A DNA stretch of 36,149 nucleotides from Bacteroidales bacterium (lineage in GTDB: Bacteria; Bacteroidota; Bacteroidia; Bacteroidales; P3). The stretch covers positions 1 to 36,149 of the forward strand of contig JAFXUY010000116.1 of NCBI GenBank assembly GCA_017524785.1. Reading direction: 5' to 3'. Under the pieces are notes generated by a model, which saw only the letters and a program-made list of their open reading frames with translations, was not told where the DNA came from and did not search any database. Below, piece after piece: positions 25,715 through 32,148 of this stretch. Within the stretch, counting starts at the first letter, position 1, and the number at the start of each line of letters is the position of its first letter. The position numbers were made by a program, and so were the translations under genes.

Positions 25715-26305
25715 CTAGAACGGCCACGGGCCGCTGTACAACTCTAAACTCGGTGTATAAGGGCCATACCATGGGTGGGCCAGCAGGCCTTCCATCGCGG
25801 TGCCGTAGTGGTCGTGCACAAAGTGGAAATGCAGTTCGAGCAGGCTGCCCTGCGGGAACTCGTAGGCCAAGCCGCCGCTGACGGCGGTCAGCCCTATAGG
25901 GGCCGAAGCATCCATCCAAAGCCGCTGGGCATAGCCGCCCAAATGCATCACCGAGGCCCACAGCCACAGACGGTCCGACGCCTTGTATTCGGCCATGGCC
26001 CACAGGCCGCCGAGGCGCGTGCCGTGCTTGCGGGGTGCCAGGCTCGACGGGGTGTAGCCGTGCACCTCGTAGCCGCCAAGCATCGAACCGGCAGCGGCAA
26101 AGCCGCCGCTGACGCTGAGCTTGTCGCTCACCTGCATCTCGACGCTGGGGGCCACCCACGACAATGCCTGCGTGCGCCCGAAGCCCGATGCCACGGTGGC
26201 TCCAGTCGAAAGGTGGACGTGCGTCCGCGATGTGTCTGTCTCCTGCGCCGCAGCGCAGAAAAAACCAAACATGGCGACCAGCAGGATGGCTATTTTTTTA
26301 TACAT
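25715..26305 (-). CDS. Uncharacterised outer-membrane beta-barrel-like protein
   Basis: From ATG 26305 the product has 196 residues. A signal peptide (MYKKIAILLVAMFGFFCAAAQ) is followed by beta-strand-like, Gly/aromatic-rich sequence (VHLSTGATVASGFGRTQ, LSVSGGFAAAGSMLGGYEVHG, LLELHFHFVHDHY) and it ends with Phe. The open frame extends upstream to 26377, but the promoter box at 26323-26330 lies inside that extension and the signal peptide fits the later start. This is the first gene of the nine-gene unit. No named family was recognised. Confidence 0.8.
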   Translation of the reverse strand: MYKKIAILLVAMFGFFCAAAQETDTSRTHVHLSTGATVASGFGRTQALSWVAPSVEMQVSDKLSVSGGFAAAGSMLGGYEVHGYTPSSLAPRKHGTRLGGLWAMAEYKASDRLWLWASVMHLGGYAQRLWMDASAPIGLTAVSGGLAYEFPQGSLLELHFHFVHDHYGTAMEGLLAHPWYGPYTPSLELYSGPWPF

Positions 26306-26322
26306 AACAAAACATATAACGG

Positions 26323-26330
26323 CAAATATA
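26323..26330 (-). promoter_or_regulatory. -7 promoter box of the nine-gene unit
   Basis: TATATTTG on the minus strand matches TAnnTTTG, 18 nt upstream of ATG 26305. Tight spacing or overlaps from here to 17237 suggest one long transcript ending at the hairpin 17176-17196. Confidence 0.55.
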
Positions 26331-26405
26331 TAATAATATTGCCAAGGCGGCAAAAAATGTTTTCCGGCACCTTTCAACCAGGTGTCTAACCCACTTGTTC
26401 ACAGC

Positions 26406-26470
26406 TTGTTCTTATGTTGTTCTTTAGTTGTTCTTTAGAAAAAAACTAAAGAACAACTAAAGAACAACAT
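26406..26470. repeat. Palindromic array of 11-bp units, second copy of the AAGAACAA family
   Basis: A 25-nt left arm (26414-26438) is a perfect reverse complement of 26446-26470 around a seven-A spacer. Each arm is built from TTGTTCTTTAG 11-mers, with a further diverged unit TTGTTCTTATG at 26406-26416. It has the same 8-nt core, unit length and arm length as the repeat at 7284-7357 but different linker bases. It lies between the outer-membrane protein promoter and the terminator of the prohibitin-like gene. Confidence 0.85.
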
Positions 26471-26532
26471 ATAAACAGCATAAGAAGAGGGCTGGCTGGC
26501 AGCGAGTTATCGGCCATTCACTGTAGACAAAA

Positions 26533-26566
26533 AGCCGAGGGCGTCCGGCGACGGACACCCTCGGCT
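26533..26566 (-). terminator. Rho-independent terminator of the prohibitin-like gene
   Basis: A 15-bp stem (26533-26547 with 26552-26566, one mismatch or wobble) with loop GCGA-like is followed on the minus strand by TTTTTG. It sits 25 nt past the stop codon. Confidence 0.85.
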
Positions 26567-26590
26567 ATGGGATTTATGGTTTGCGCTATG

Positions 26591-27388
26591 CTATTTGAGG
26601 TCGATGAAGGGCACCGAGTTGCCGAGCATGTACTGCGGCATCTTGCCGTCCCACTTCTGCACGGCCTCGTAGTTGACCAACTTGGGGTTACGCTCGAGGG
26701 CGTTGGCCTTGATGCGCATGGCCTCGGCGTCGGCCTCGGCCTTGATCTTGGTCTGCTTGGCCTGCTCCTCGACCTGGATGGTCACATTCTTGGCTTTCAG
26801 GGCGTTCTGCTCGGCCACCTGCTTGTCCTTGATGGCGTTCTCGAACTCGTCGTCGAAGTCGATATTGACCAGCTGGAACTGGATGTTGGTGAAGTAGTTG
26901 CTGTCGAGGGTGCGGCGCAGGTTGGCCTCGATCTCGCGGCGCACGGCATCGCGGTTCTCAACTATCTCGGTGGCGGCAAAATTGCCGAAGCTCTGCTTCA
27001 TGGCCGAACGGATGAAGGGCACCACGATGCGGTTGTGATAGTCGTCGCCAACGTTCTTCATCAGCTTGCTGACGTTCTCGCGCACGAGGTCGTAGTTGAT
27101 GGTGTACTCAACCTCGGAGGTCTGCACGTCGCGCGTATAGCTGTTTTCCTTGCCGTCGAACTTCTTCTGCTGCACGTTGACCTTCTTGATGGTCTGGATG
27201 AAAGGTATCTTCAGGTGCAGACCGTCCTCGACCACCTGGTCGCTCATCTTGCCGAAGGTGGCCAGCACGCCGCGCTCGGTGGAGCGGATGGTGTAGAACG
27301 AGGAGAAGAAAACGATGATTGCTACCAGCGCAACAGCGCCCCAAAGGATGTAGCGTCCCGTCTGTTTGTCGTCTTTGAATTGGCTCAT
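26591..27388 (-). CDS. Prohibitin/SPFH (Band 7) domain membrane protein
   Basis: A 265-residue protein with a single N-terminal transmembrane helix (about 13-32). An SPFH domain follows: IRSTERGVLATFGKM, GLHLKIPFIQTIKKVNVQ and the RDVQTSEVEYTINY segment. Residues about 180-235 are a charged coiled coil (KDKQVAEQNALKAKNVTIQVEE). Prohibitin-like proteins form large rings in the inner membrane facing the periplasm and often modulate FtsH-type proteases. It has its own terminator and no close neighbour, so it is probably monocistronic. A weak -7 match lies near 27423-27431. Confidence 0.92.
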   Translation of the reverse strand: MSQFKDDKQTGRYILWGAVALVAIIVFFSSFYTIRSTERGVLATFGKMSDQVVEDGLHLKIPFIQTIKKVNVQQKKFDGKENSYTRDVQTSEVEYTINYDLVRENVSKLMKNVGDDYHNRIVVPFIRSAMKQSFGNFAATEIVENRDAVRREIEANLRRTLDSNYFTNIQFQLVNIDFDDEFENAIKDKQVAEQNALKAKNVTIQVEEQAKQTKIKAEADAEAMRIKANALERNPKLVNYEAVQKWDGKMPQYMLGNSVPFIDLK

Positions 27389-27439
27389 AATGTATCTGTT
27401 TTAATGTTTTTATTGTTTTCAAGCAAAAATCGTGCCAGC

Positions 27440-28309
27440 CTATATTTCCATCAGTTTCATGAAACTGGTGGGCACCGGGGTCTCGAACTTCAGGCGCTTG
27501 CCGGTGACAGGATGCGTGAAGCATAGGCGGAAGGCATGGAGTGCCAGGCGGTTTATCGGCGAGACATCTTCTTTGTAGCCGTACATTGGGTCGTGCACCA
27601 CAGGGTGCTTCAGGTCGCGCAGGTGGACACGTATCTGGTTGCGGCGGCCGGTATCTAGTTTCAGCTCCACAAGGCTGTAGCGACGAGAAGTCTGCTTCAC
27701 CTCGTAGTGCGTAATGGCTAGTTTGCCGCCGTTATCGGTTGGCGACGAAAGGACGCAGTACTCGCCATCGGTGAACCACGAGCACACCTCTCCCCTACCC
27801 TGCTCCAGGTGGCCCCATGCCACAGCGACATAGCGGCGGTCGAAGACCATGCCCTTCCAGTCTTCCTCGAACTTCTGGCTCACCTCCTTGCTCTTGCTTA
27901 CCACCATCAGGCCGCTGGTGTCGCGGTCGAGGCGGTGGACGATATGTGCATGGCAGCGCTGACGCGTGGCATCGAGGTATTGGTTGAGGACCGTGATTAC
28001 CGTCTTGTCGTTGGGGTTCTTGCTGTAGCTGAGCAGTCCTTCGTGCTTGTTGACAACAAAGAGGTGCTGATCCTCGTAGACGATGTCGAGGTCGCGCGGA
28101 CGCAGACGGTCTTGGAACGATGCTTTTTCGATAGAAACCTTCATTCCACGCTGCAGCGGGAAGTTAAATTGCGACGTGCGTCGCCCGTCGACATACACAT
28201 TGTGCGCCAGCAGCTCCTTCACCTTTGTGCGGCTGCTGTCGGCCATCTGTTTCATCAGGAATTCAAGGAGCTCCTGCGGCTCGCTGACGGTGTATTCTTG
28301 TTTCTTCAT
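27440..28309 (-). CDS. RluA-family rRNA pseudouridine synthase with S4-like N-terminus
   Basis: From ATG 28309 (MKKQEYTVSEPQELL) the protein has 289 residues. An S4-like RNA-binding segment (about 10-65; TKVKELLAHNVYVDGRRT) precedes the catalytic domain with HRLDRDTSGL at 125-134, where Asp128 is the expected catalytic residue. The KLDTGRRNQIRVHL and HPVVHDPMYG motifs are also typical. These enzymes isomerise uridine in 23S rRNA or tRNA; the exact site cannot be told. The frame runs open up to 28477, but that extension crosses an AraC remnant read in another frame and the parS site, so I use the internal ATG. Confidence 0.92.
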   Translation of the reverse strand: MKKQEYTVSEPQELLEFLMKQMADSSRTKVKELLAHNVYVDGRRTSQFNFPLQRGMKVSIEKASFQDRLRPRDLDIVYEDQHLFVVNKHEGLLSYSKNPNDKTVITVLNQYLDATRQRCHAHIVHRLDRDTSGLMVVSKSKEVSQKFEEDWKGMVFDRRYVAVAWGHLEQGRGEVCSWFTDGEYCVLSSPTDNGGKLAITHYEVKQTSRRYSLVELKLDTGRRNQIRVHLRDLKHPVVHDPMYGYKEDVSPINRLALHAFRLCFTHPVTGKRLKFETPVPTSFMKLMEI

Positions 28310-28311
28310 AA

Positions 28312-28413
28312 TCAAACTATCTTTTTGCGCACATCCGTTGGGTTCATACCTGTCGTGCGACGAAAAAACTTGGTGAACAGCGGCTGCGAGGCGAAGCCCT
28401 TCTCTTTTTTGTT
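28312..28413 (-). pseudogene. Remnant of an AraC-family regulator, C-terminal helix-turn-helix only
   Basis: In the minus frame ending at TGA 28314-28312 the codons read KKEKGFASQPLFTKFF then RRTTGMNPTDVRKKIV. This matches the end of the AraC/XylS DNA-binding domain (G-F-x-S-x-x-x-F-x-x-x-F-R-x-x-x-G-x-x-P). An in-frame TGA at 28416-28414 blocks the frame upstream and there is no room for the rest of the gene, so only about 33 codons survive. It lies between the RluA-type and prolyl-tRNA editing genes, and its upstream end touches the parS palindrome. Confidence 0.75.
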
Positions 28414-28425
28414 TCACGTGAAACA
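28410..28425. other. parS: parS chromosome-partition site
   Basis: TGTTTCACGTGAAACA is a perfect 16-bp palindrome, identical in all positions to the canonical bacterial ParB/Spo0J binding site (TGTTNCACGTGAAACA). Such sites cluster near oriC in most phyla. It lies in the gap between two genes, about 3 kb from the candidate origin at 31258-31665. No parA or parB gene is in the window. Confidence 0.9.
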
Positions 28426-28442
28426 TTTTTTTTGCTACGTTA

Positions 28443-28946
28443 TCAACAATTCGGGTCGTACAAATCAACAACCTCATAAGGGTTGTCTATCTCCTTGATG
28501 AATTTCAACATATCATCGCGTGTTATCACCAACGAGGCGTGATTATCGTTAGGGTGGAAACTCACTTTCTCTGCATTTAGCAGGTTACGGTCGACAAAAA
28601 GAGTCACCTCGTGATTGATGTCGTTGACAAGAGTGAACAACGAGACACTGCCAGGCTTGACACCAAGGTATTTCATCATCCTCTCTGGACTGGCAAAAGA
28701 GAGCTTGCCTTGGTGCAGACGATGCTCCATGTCGTGTATGTCCATCGGAAAACGGCTGTCCATGATGACGAGGTAATGGCGGTTGCCCTTGTGGTTGCGG
28801 AAAAAGAGATTCTTGCAAAGTGTGGTACCCTCGCCCCGATAGAACTGGGCGGCAATCTCTATGGTCGGCGCCTCAGGGTGCTCGTAGTAGTCGAACGGTA
28901 TCTGCATCCGCTCCAACGCCTCGTATACTTGCGGTTGTCCTATCAT
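28443..28946 (-). CDS. Prolyl-tRNA editing protein, YbaK/ProX (PrdX-like) family
   Basis: From ATG 28946 the protein has 167 residues (MIGQPQVYEALERMQIPFDYY). It belongs to the YbaK/aminoacyl-tRNA deacylase family: TTLCKNLFFRNHKGNRHYLVIM is the conserved core with the Lys, and GVKPGSVSLFTLVND and HPNDNHASLVI follow. These free-standing proteins hydrolyse mischarged Ala- or Cys-tRNA(Pro). The frame is open further upstream, but the promoter box at 28968-28975 lies in that extension. It is divergent from the + strand gene at 29024. Confidence 0.92.
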   Translation of the reverse strand: MIGQPQVYEALERMQIPFDYYEHPEAPTIEIAAQFYRGEGTTLCKNLFFRNHKGNRHYLVIMDSRFPMDIHDMEHRLHQGKLSFASPERMMKYLGVKPGSVSLFTLVNDINHEVTLFVDRNLLNAEKVSFHPNDNHASLVITRDDMLKFIKEIDNPYEVVDLYDPNC

Positions 28947-28967
28947 AGTTTTTTGAGTTTCGAAGTG

Positions 28968-28975
28968 CAAAAATA
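28968..28975 (-). promoter_or_regulatory. -7 promoter box of the prolyl-tRNA editing gene
   Basis: TATTTTTG on the minus strand matches TAnnTTTG, 22 nt upstream of the ATG and back to back with the + strand box at 29008-29015. Confidence 0.6.
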
Positions 28976-29007
28976 CAAAAAAAAACAACCTATCGGAAAA
29001 AAATGTG

Positions 29008-29015
29008 TATCTTTG
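29008..29015 (+). promoter_or_regulatory. -7 promoter box of the + strand gene at 29024
   Basis: TATCTTTG matches TAnnTTTG. Only 8 nt separate it from the ATG at 29024, implying a very short leader. An ATG at 29003 lies upstream of the box and is therefore unlikely to be the start. Confidence 0.6.
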
Positions 29016-29023
29016 CATCCGCA

Positions 29024-29707
29024 ATGAAGAAGAAACAGACTCTGAAAAACGACATACACGACTGCCCAGAACTGATGGAAGCCATCGGTCAACTGGGATT
29101 CCTGCCACTGCTTGCCGGCACCGTACCTGGGTTCTCGGCCGACGAAATGATTGCTCCCGAATGCCGCTACAAACTGCTCGACGACGGCAGCTGGGACTGG
29201 CCTCTGTGGGATTGGAAAGGACCTATCGTCACCGAGGGTCATTTCGCCTATGGCAAGTTCTTCGACGGCAAGGCCGGCTTCGTAACCATGGAGTGGTGGC
29301 CCGACTTCTGCAATTGGCGGCGCAGCCGCAACCCCTTGCCTGACGAGGATAGCGTGGAAGGAGTTATCCTATCGGTGCTGCAGGTGAATGGCAGCATGAT
29401 CACCCGCGAACTGCGAGCAGCATGTGGTTTCACCGGCGCCAAAATGCGTTCACGCTTCGACAACTATGTAACCCGACTGCAAATGGCTTGCCGCATAGTG
29501 ACCGAGGATTTCGTATACCCACAGGACAAACATGGCAACAAATACGGTTGGGGATGGGCACTTCTCAATATTCCTGAACACCTCTTCGGCAGAGAATCCT
29601 GTCATTGCGACCGCAGCCCAGAAGAGAGCCACAGACGATTGCTGGAGAAGTTCCAAACTCTGCTTCCACACGCCACAGAGAAAGAAATAGAACGTCTGAT
29701 AGGGTGA
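29024..29707 (+). CDS. Uncharacterised Trp-rich protein, possibly an AlkZ-related/winged-helix protein
   Basis: From ATG 29024 the protein has 227 residues, no signal peptide and no membrane helix. Conserved-looking, Trp-rich segments are DDGSWDWPLWDWKGPIV, EGHFAYGKFFDGKAGFV and EWWPDFCNWRRSRNP. A helical stretch (EGVILSVLQVNGSMITRELRAACGF) looks like a winged helix-turn-helix. It reminds me of the uncharacterised AlkZ-related proteins, i.e. DNA glycosylase-like, of Bacteroidales, but I am not certain. It is the only + strand gene left of the candidate origin and ends one base before its convergent neighbour. Confidence 0.8.
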   Translation: MKKKQTLKNDIHDCPELMEAIGQLGFLPLLAGTVPGFSADEMIAPECRYKLLDDGSWDWPLWDWKGPIVTEGHFAYGKFFDGKAGFVTMEWWPDFCNWRRSRNPLPDEDSVEGVILSVLQVNGSMITRELRAACGFTGAKMRSRFDNYVTRLQMACRIVTEDFVYPQDKHGNKYGWGWALLNIPEHLFGRESCHCDRSPEESHRRLLEKFQTLLPHATEKEIERLIG

Positions 29708-30274
29708 CTACCCCTCCCTACGATAGACATAGCATCCTGCCTCGCTAGGGTGGTCATAAACCAAAACGGTGGCAGGCTCTTTGCGGATAGCCCACACTAT
29801 CATTATATCACCCGCGGCGGCTATTATGAAAATAATCCCTACCAACAGCCAAAAATAATTGCCAATGGCAAGAGCTACCAACGTGGGCAGCACACCAAGC
29901 AGCAACAGCGGCATAAGCGCACCGGCGACATATTGACGCTTGGGCATCGGCACATCTATATGACAATAAGGCGACATCTTGATGACACCGAAACTGAGAT
30001 GGCTGAAACCCTTGTGGGTGGCCAGCATCCACGTGATTCCATGTATGAGTTCGTGGACAACAATGCCGACAATTAACACCACCAACAGCAACAGCATTTC
30101 GCTGGAGCCAAAATCGAAGTTCACTGATGGCCACAGCAGATGCATCGCGGCAAAACCAGCCAACAACAACACAGCTAACAAGATTATCGAAAAGATATTC
30201 GCCAATAGGAGGCTGACAGTTCTTTTCTCAGCCACATAGCCTTCAACTTGCGGCATTTCCTCGTGTTTGCCCAC
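29708..30274 (-). CDS. DUF3267 family integral-membrane putative zinc metalloprotease
   Basis: A 188-residue protein with four or so hydrophobic helices (about 22-48, 60-80, 110-135, 137-162). A HExxH motif, HELIH at 74-78, sits at the end of the second helix, as in intramembrane metalloproteases. DUF3267 is common in Bacteroidota and Firmicutes; no substrate is known. One base separates it from nadA upstream, so they are likely co-transcribed. It converges on the + strand gene with no gap, and no terminator hairpin separates them. Confidence 0.88.
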   Translation of the reverse strand: MGKHEEMPQVEGYVAEKRTVSLLLANIFSIILLAVLLLAGFAAMHLLWPSVNFDFGSSEMLLLLVVLIVGIVVHELIHGITWMLATHKGFSHLSFGVIKMSPYCHIDVPMPKRQYVAGALMPLLLLGVLPTLVALAIGNYFWLLVGIIFIIAAAGDIMIVWAIRKEPATVLVYDHPSEAGCYVYRREG

Positions 30275-30275
30275 C

Positions 30276-31229
30276 TTACTTTATTATTCCAAGTTGTTTT
30301 GACATATCAAGCATCCTGACGATGGGACGCTTTGCAGCCTCTATCATTTCGGCAGACATCAGTATCTCCGGCTGCTCGTCGCGCAGGCAGCGATAGAGCT
30401 TCTCGAGGGTATTGAGCTTCATATAGGCACAGTCGTCGCAGGCACAGCTCTTGTTGTCGCGTAGTGTTACAAACTCCTTGTCGGGATTCTCGCGCTTCAT
30501 CTCATATAGTATGCCCGTCTCGGTGGCCACTATAAACTTCTTGGCCTCGCTGGCTTTGATATAATTGAGCATAGCCTTGGTGGAACCAATAAAGTCGGCC
30601 ACCTTGAGCAACGCAGGATTACACTCGGGATGGGCAATGACAGGAGCGTCGGGATGCTCGGCTTTCAACATCAGCACAGCCTCGGCCTGCATGGCATCGT
30701 GCACGGTGCATACACCGTTCCACAACACCATCTTCCTCCCTGTTACCTGGTTGATATATCCACCAAGGTTACGGTCGGGAGCGAAAATAATCTTCTGCTC
30801 CTCCGGCAGCGAACGCACCAGTTTCTCTGCATTTCCAGAGGTACATATAAGATCGCTGAGGGCTTTTATTTCTGCCGAACAGTTGACATAACTTATCACC
30901 ATATGGTCGGGATGCTCTTTTTTAAATGCGGCAAACTCTTCCGCCTTGCAGCTCTCGGCAAGCGAGCAGCTGGCCTCCATATCTGGCAACAGCACCTTAC
31001 ACTGAGGATTAAGTATCTTTGCCGTCTCGGCCATGAAATGAACACCGCAGAAAACAATTATATCAGCAGTGGCCTCTTGTGCTTTCTGTGCCAACGCCAA
31101 ACTGTCTCCTACATAATCCGACAGTTCTTGTATCTCGTGACGCTGGTAATAGTGTCCAAGAATAACAGCGTTCTTTTCCTTTTTCAAGCGCAGTATCTCC
31201 TGCTTCAATTCATTGTCGTTCATTGCCAT
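30276..31229 (-). CDS. nadA: Quinolinate synthase
   Basis: A 317-residue 4Fe-4S enzyme that condenses iminoaspartate with dihydroxyacetone phosphate in de novo NAD synthesis. Cluster ligands expected for the family are visible: Cys88 (MEASCS), Cys174 (WNGVCTVH) and Cys267 (CACDDC). ILGHYYQRHEIQELSDYVGDSLALA at the N-terminus and APDRNLGGYI are family hallmarks. nadB and nadC are not adjacent. It is the last leftward gene before the candidate origin; the -7 box is about 20 nt upstream. A second in-frame ATG at residue 3 could be the real start. Confidence 0.96.
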   Translation of the reverse strand: MAMNDNELKQEILRLKKEKNAVILGHYYQRHEIQELSDYVGDSLALAQKAQEATADIIVFCGVHFMAETAKILNPQCKVLLPDMEASCSLAESCKAEEFAAFKKEHPDHMVISYVNCSAEIKALSDLICTSGNAEKLVRSLPEEQKIIFAPDRNLGGYINQVTGRKMVLWNGVCTVHDAMQAEAVLMLKAEHPDAPVIAHPECNPALLKVADFIGSTKAMLNYIKASEAKKFIVATETGILYEMKRENPDKEFVTLRDNKSCACDDCAYMKLNTLEKLYRCLRDEQPEILMSAEMIEAAKRPIVRMLDMSKQLGIIK

Positions 31230-31249
31230 TTTTCATTTATTTGAAAATG

Positions 31250-31257
31250 CAAAGATA
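31250..31257 (-). promoter_or_regulatory. -7 promoter box of nadA
   Basis: TATCTTTG on the minus strand matches TAnnTTTG, 20 nt upstream of the ATG; a GTTG at about 31276-31279 sits near the -33 position. Confidence 0.55.
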
Positions 31258-31665
31258 AGAAAAAAATCTTTCTGTCAACGACTTTTCCAACTATGAATTA
31301 TAAATAATTCTTTATTTCTTTTTTATTTTTCTTCTCTTTTATGCTTGTTAATTCTGTTGATAAGCACGTAATGTAAGTATATAAGCTTGTTTCTTTCCAC
31401 ACCAATTAACAGCAATTTCAACATCGAAAATCCAAGAATATTAGATTATTTGTGTTTTATCAACATTATTGTGAAAAATGATATAACAGCAGAATGTTTA
31501 TTGTCAAAACTAGTAGTTATAATTGGTAATTTTGTTGATATCGTCATGAAAAAACAGGTGTTTTTCAACATCTATTTTTTTTAAACACCGCTATTGACAA
31601 CAATTAACAACTGCATAAACGTTCTATTGTTGAAAACATAGTTTTGCTGTTTGATTCTTTTATTG
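31258..31665. other. Candidate chromosomal replication origin (oriC)
   Basis: A very AT-rich gap of about 480 bp between divergent nadA and rpiB. It holds eight DnaA-box-like 9-mers: TTATCAACA at 31355-31363 (-) and 31457-31465 (+); TTTTCAACA at 31562-31570 (+) and 31628-31636 (-); ATATCAACA at 31533-31541 (-); ATTTCAACA at 31415-31423 (+); and two closer to the E. coli consensus, CTTTCCACA at 31393-31401 (+) and TTTTTCACA at 31470-31478 (-). A run of A/T (31261-31340) is a possible unwinding element. Genes diverge from here on both sides and a parS site is 3 kb away. No dnaA is seen, so this is a candidate. The region holds no convincing gene. Confidence 0.6.
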
Positions 31666-31673
31666 TAACTTTG
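31643..31673 (+). promoter_or_regulatory. Complete Bacteroidota promoter for rpiB-deoC
   Basis: TTTG (31643-31646), exactly 19 nt, then TAACTTTG (31666-31673). Both elements match the consensus. The -7 box is 34 nt upstream of the rpiB ATG. Confidence 0.8.
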
Positions 31674-31707
31674 CAATCAGAAAGTAAGAATTAAAATATA
31701 AACAATT

Positions 31708-32148
31708 ATGAAGGAAATTATACCTATAGCATGCGACCATGCGGGCTACGAGCTTAAACTTAAAGTAATCGACCATTTGCGCCAGCGTGGTTTCGATGTC
31801 AAAGATTGTGGCACCAATAGCACCGACAGCTGCGACTACCCCGACTTTGCCCATCAGGTGGGTGCTGCCCTCAACAAAGGCGAATACAAGCGTGGCATTG
31901 TTATCTGCGGCAGTGGCAACGGTGTTCAGATGACTGTCAACAAGTATCCCAACGTGCGCTGCGCCCTCTGCTGGACACCCGAGATTGCCCACCTCGGCCG
32001 CCAGCACAATGACTGCAACTGCATCTCTATGCCTGCCCGCTTCATCAGCGAGGAGACTGCCATGCAGATTGTCGACGAATATCTCGACACACCTTTCGAA
32101 GGTGGCCGCCACCAACGCCGCGTCGAGAAGATAAGCCAACTGCTATGA
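31708..32148 (+). CDS. rpiB: Ribose-5-phosphate isomerase B
   Basis: A 146-residue RpiB/LacAB-family isomerase interconverting ribose- and ribulose-5-phosphate in the pentose phosphate pathway. It has the IACDHAGYELK N-terminus, the ICGSGNGVQM anion-hole loop, the ARFISEE segment and RQHNDCN. GSGNG (instead of GTGIG) is the usual form of a subset including Bacteroidota. It is translationally coupled to deoC: ATGA contains the deoC start and rpiB stop. The two products both feed pentose and deoxyribose phosphates into central metabolism. Confidence 0.96.
   Translation: MKEIIPIACDHAGYELKLKVIDHLRQRGFDVKDCGTNSTDSCDYPDFAHQVGAALNKGEYKRGIVICGSGNGVQMTVNKYPNVRCALCWTPEIAHLGRQHNDCNCISMPARFISEETAMQIVDEYLDTPFEGGRHQRRVEKISQLL

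Noticed and set aside
31387..31584. A 65-codon + strand open frame in the nadA-rpiB gap
   Set aside because: AT-rich sequence, no ribosome-binding or promoter support and several DnaA-box-like motifs inside; unlikely to be a gene.
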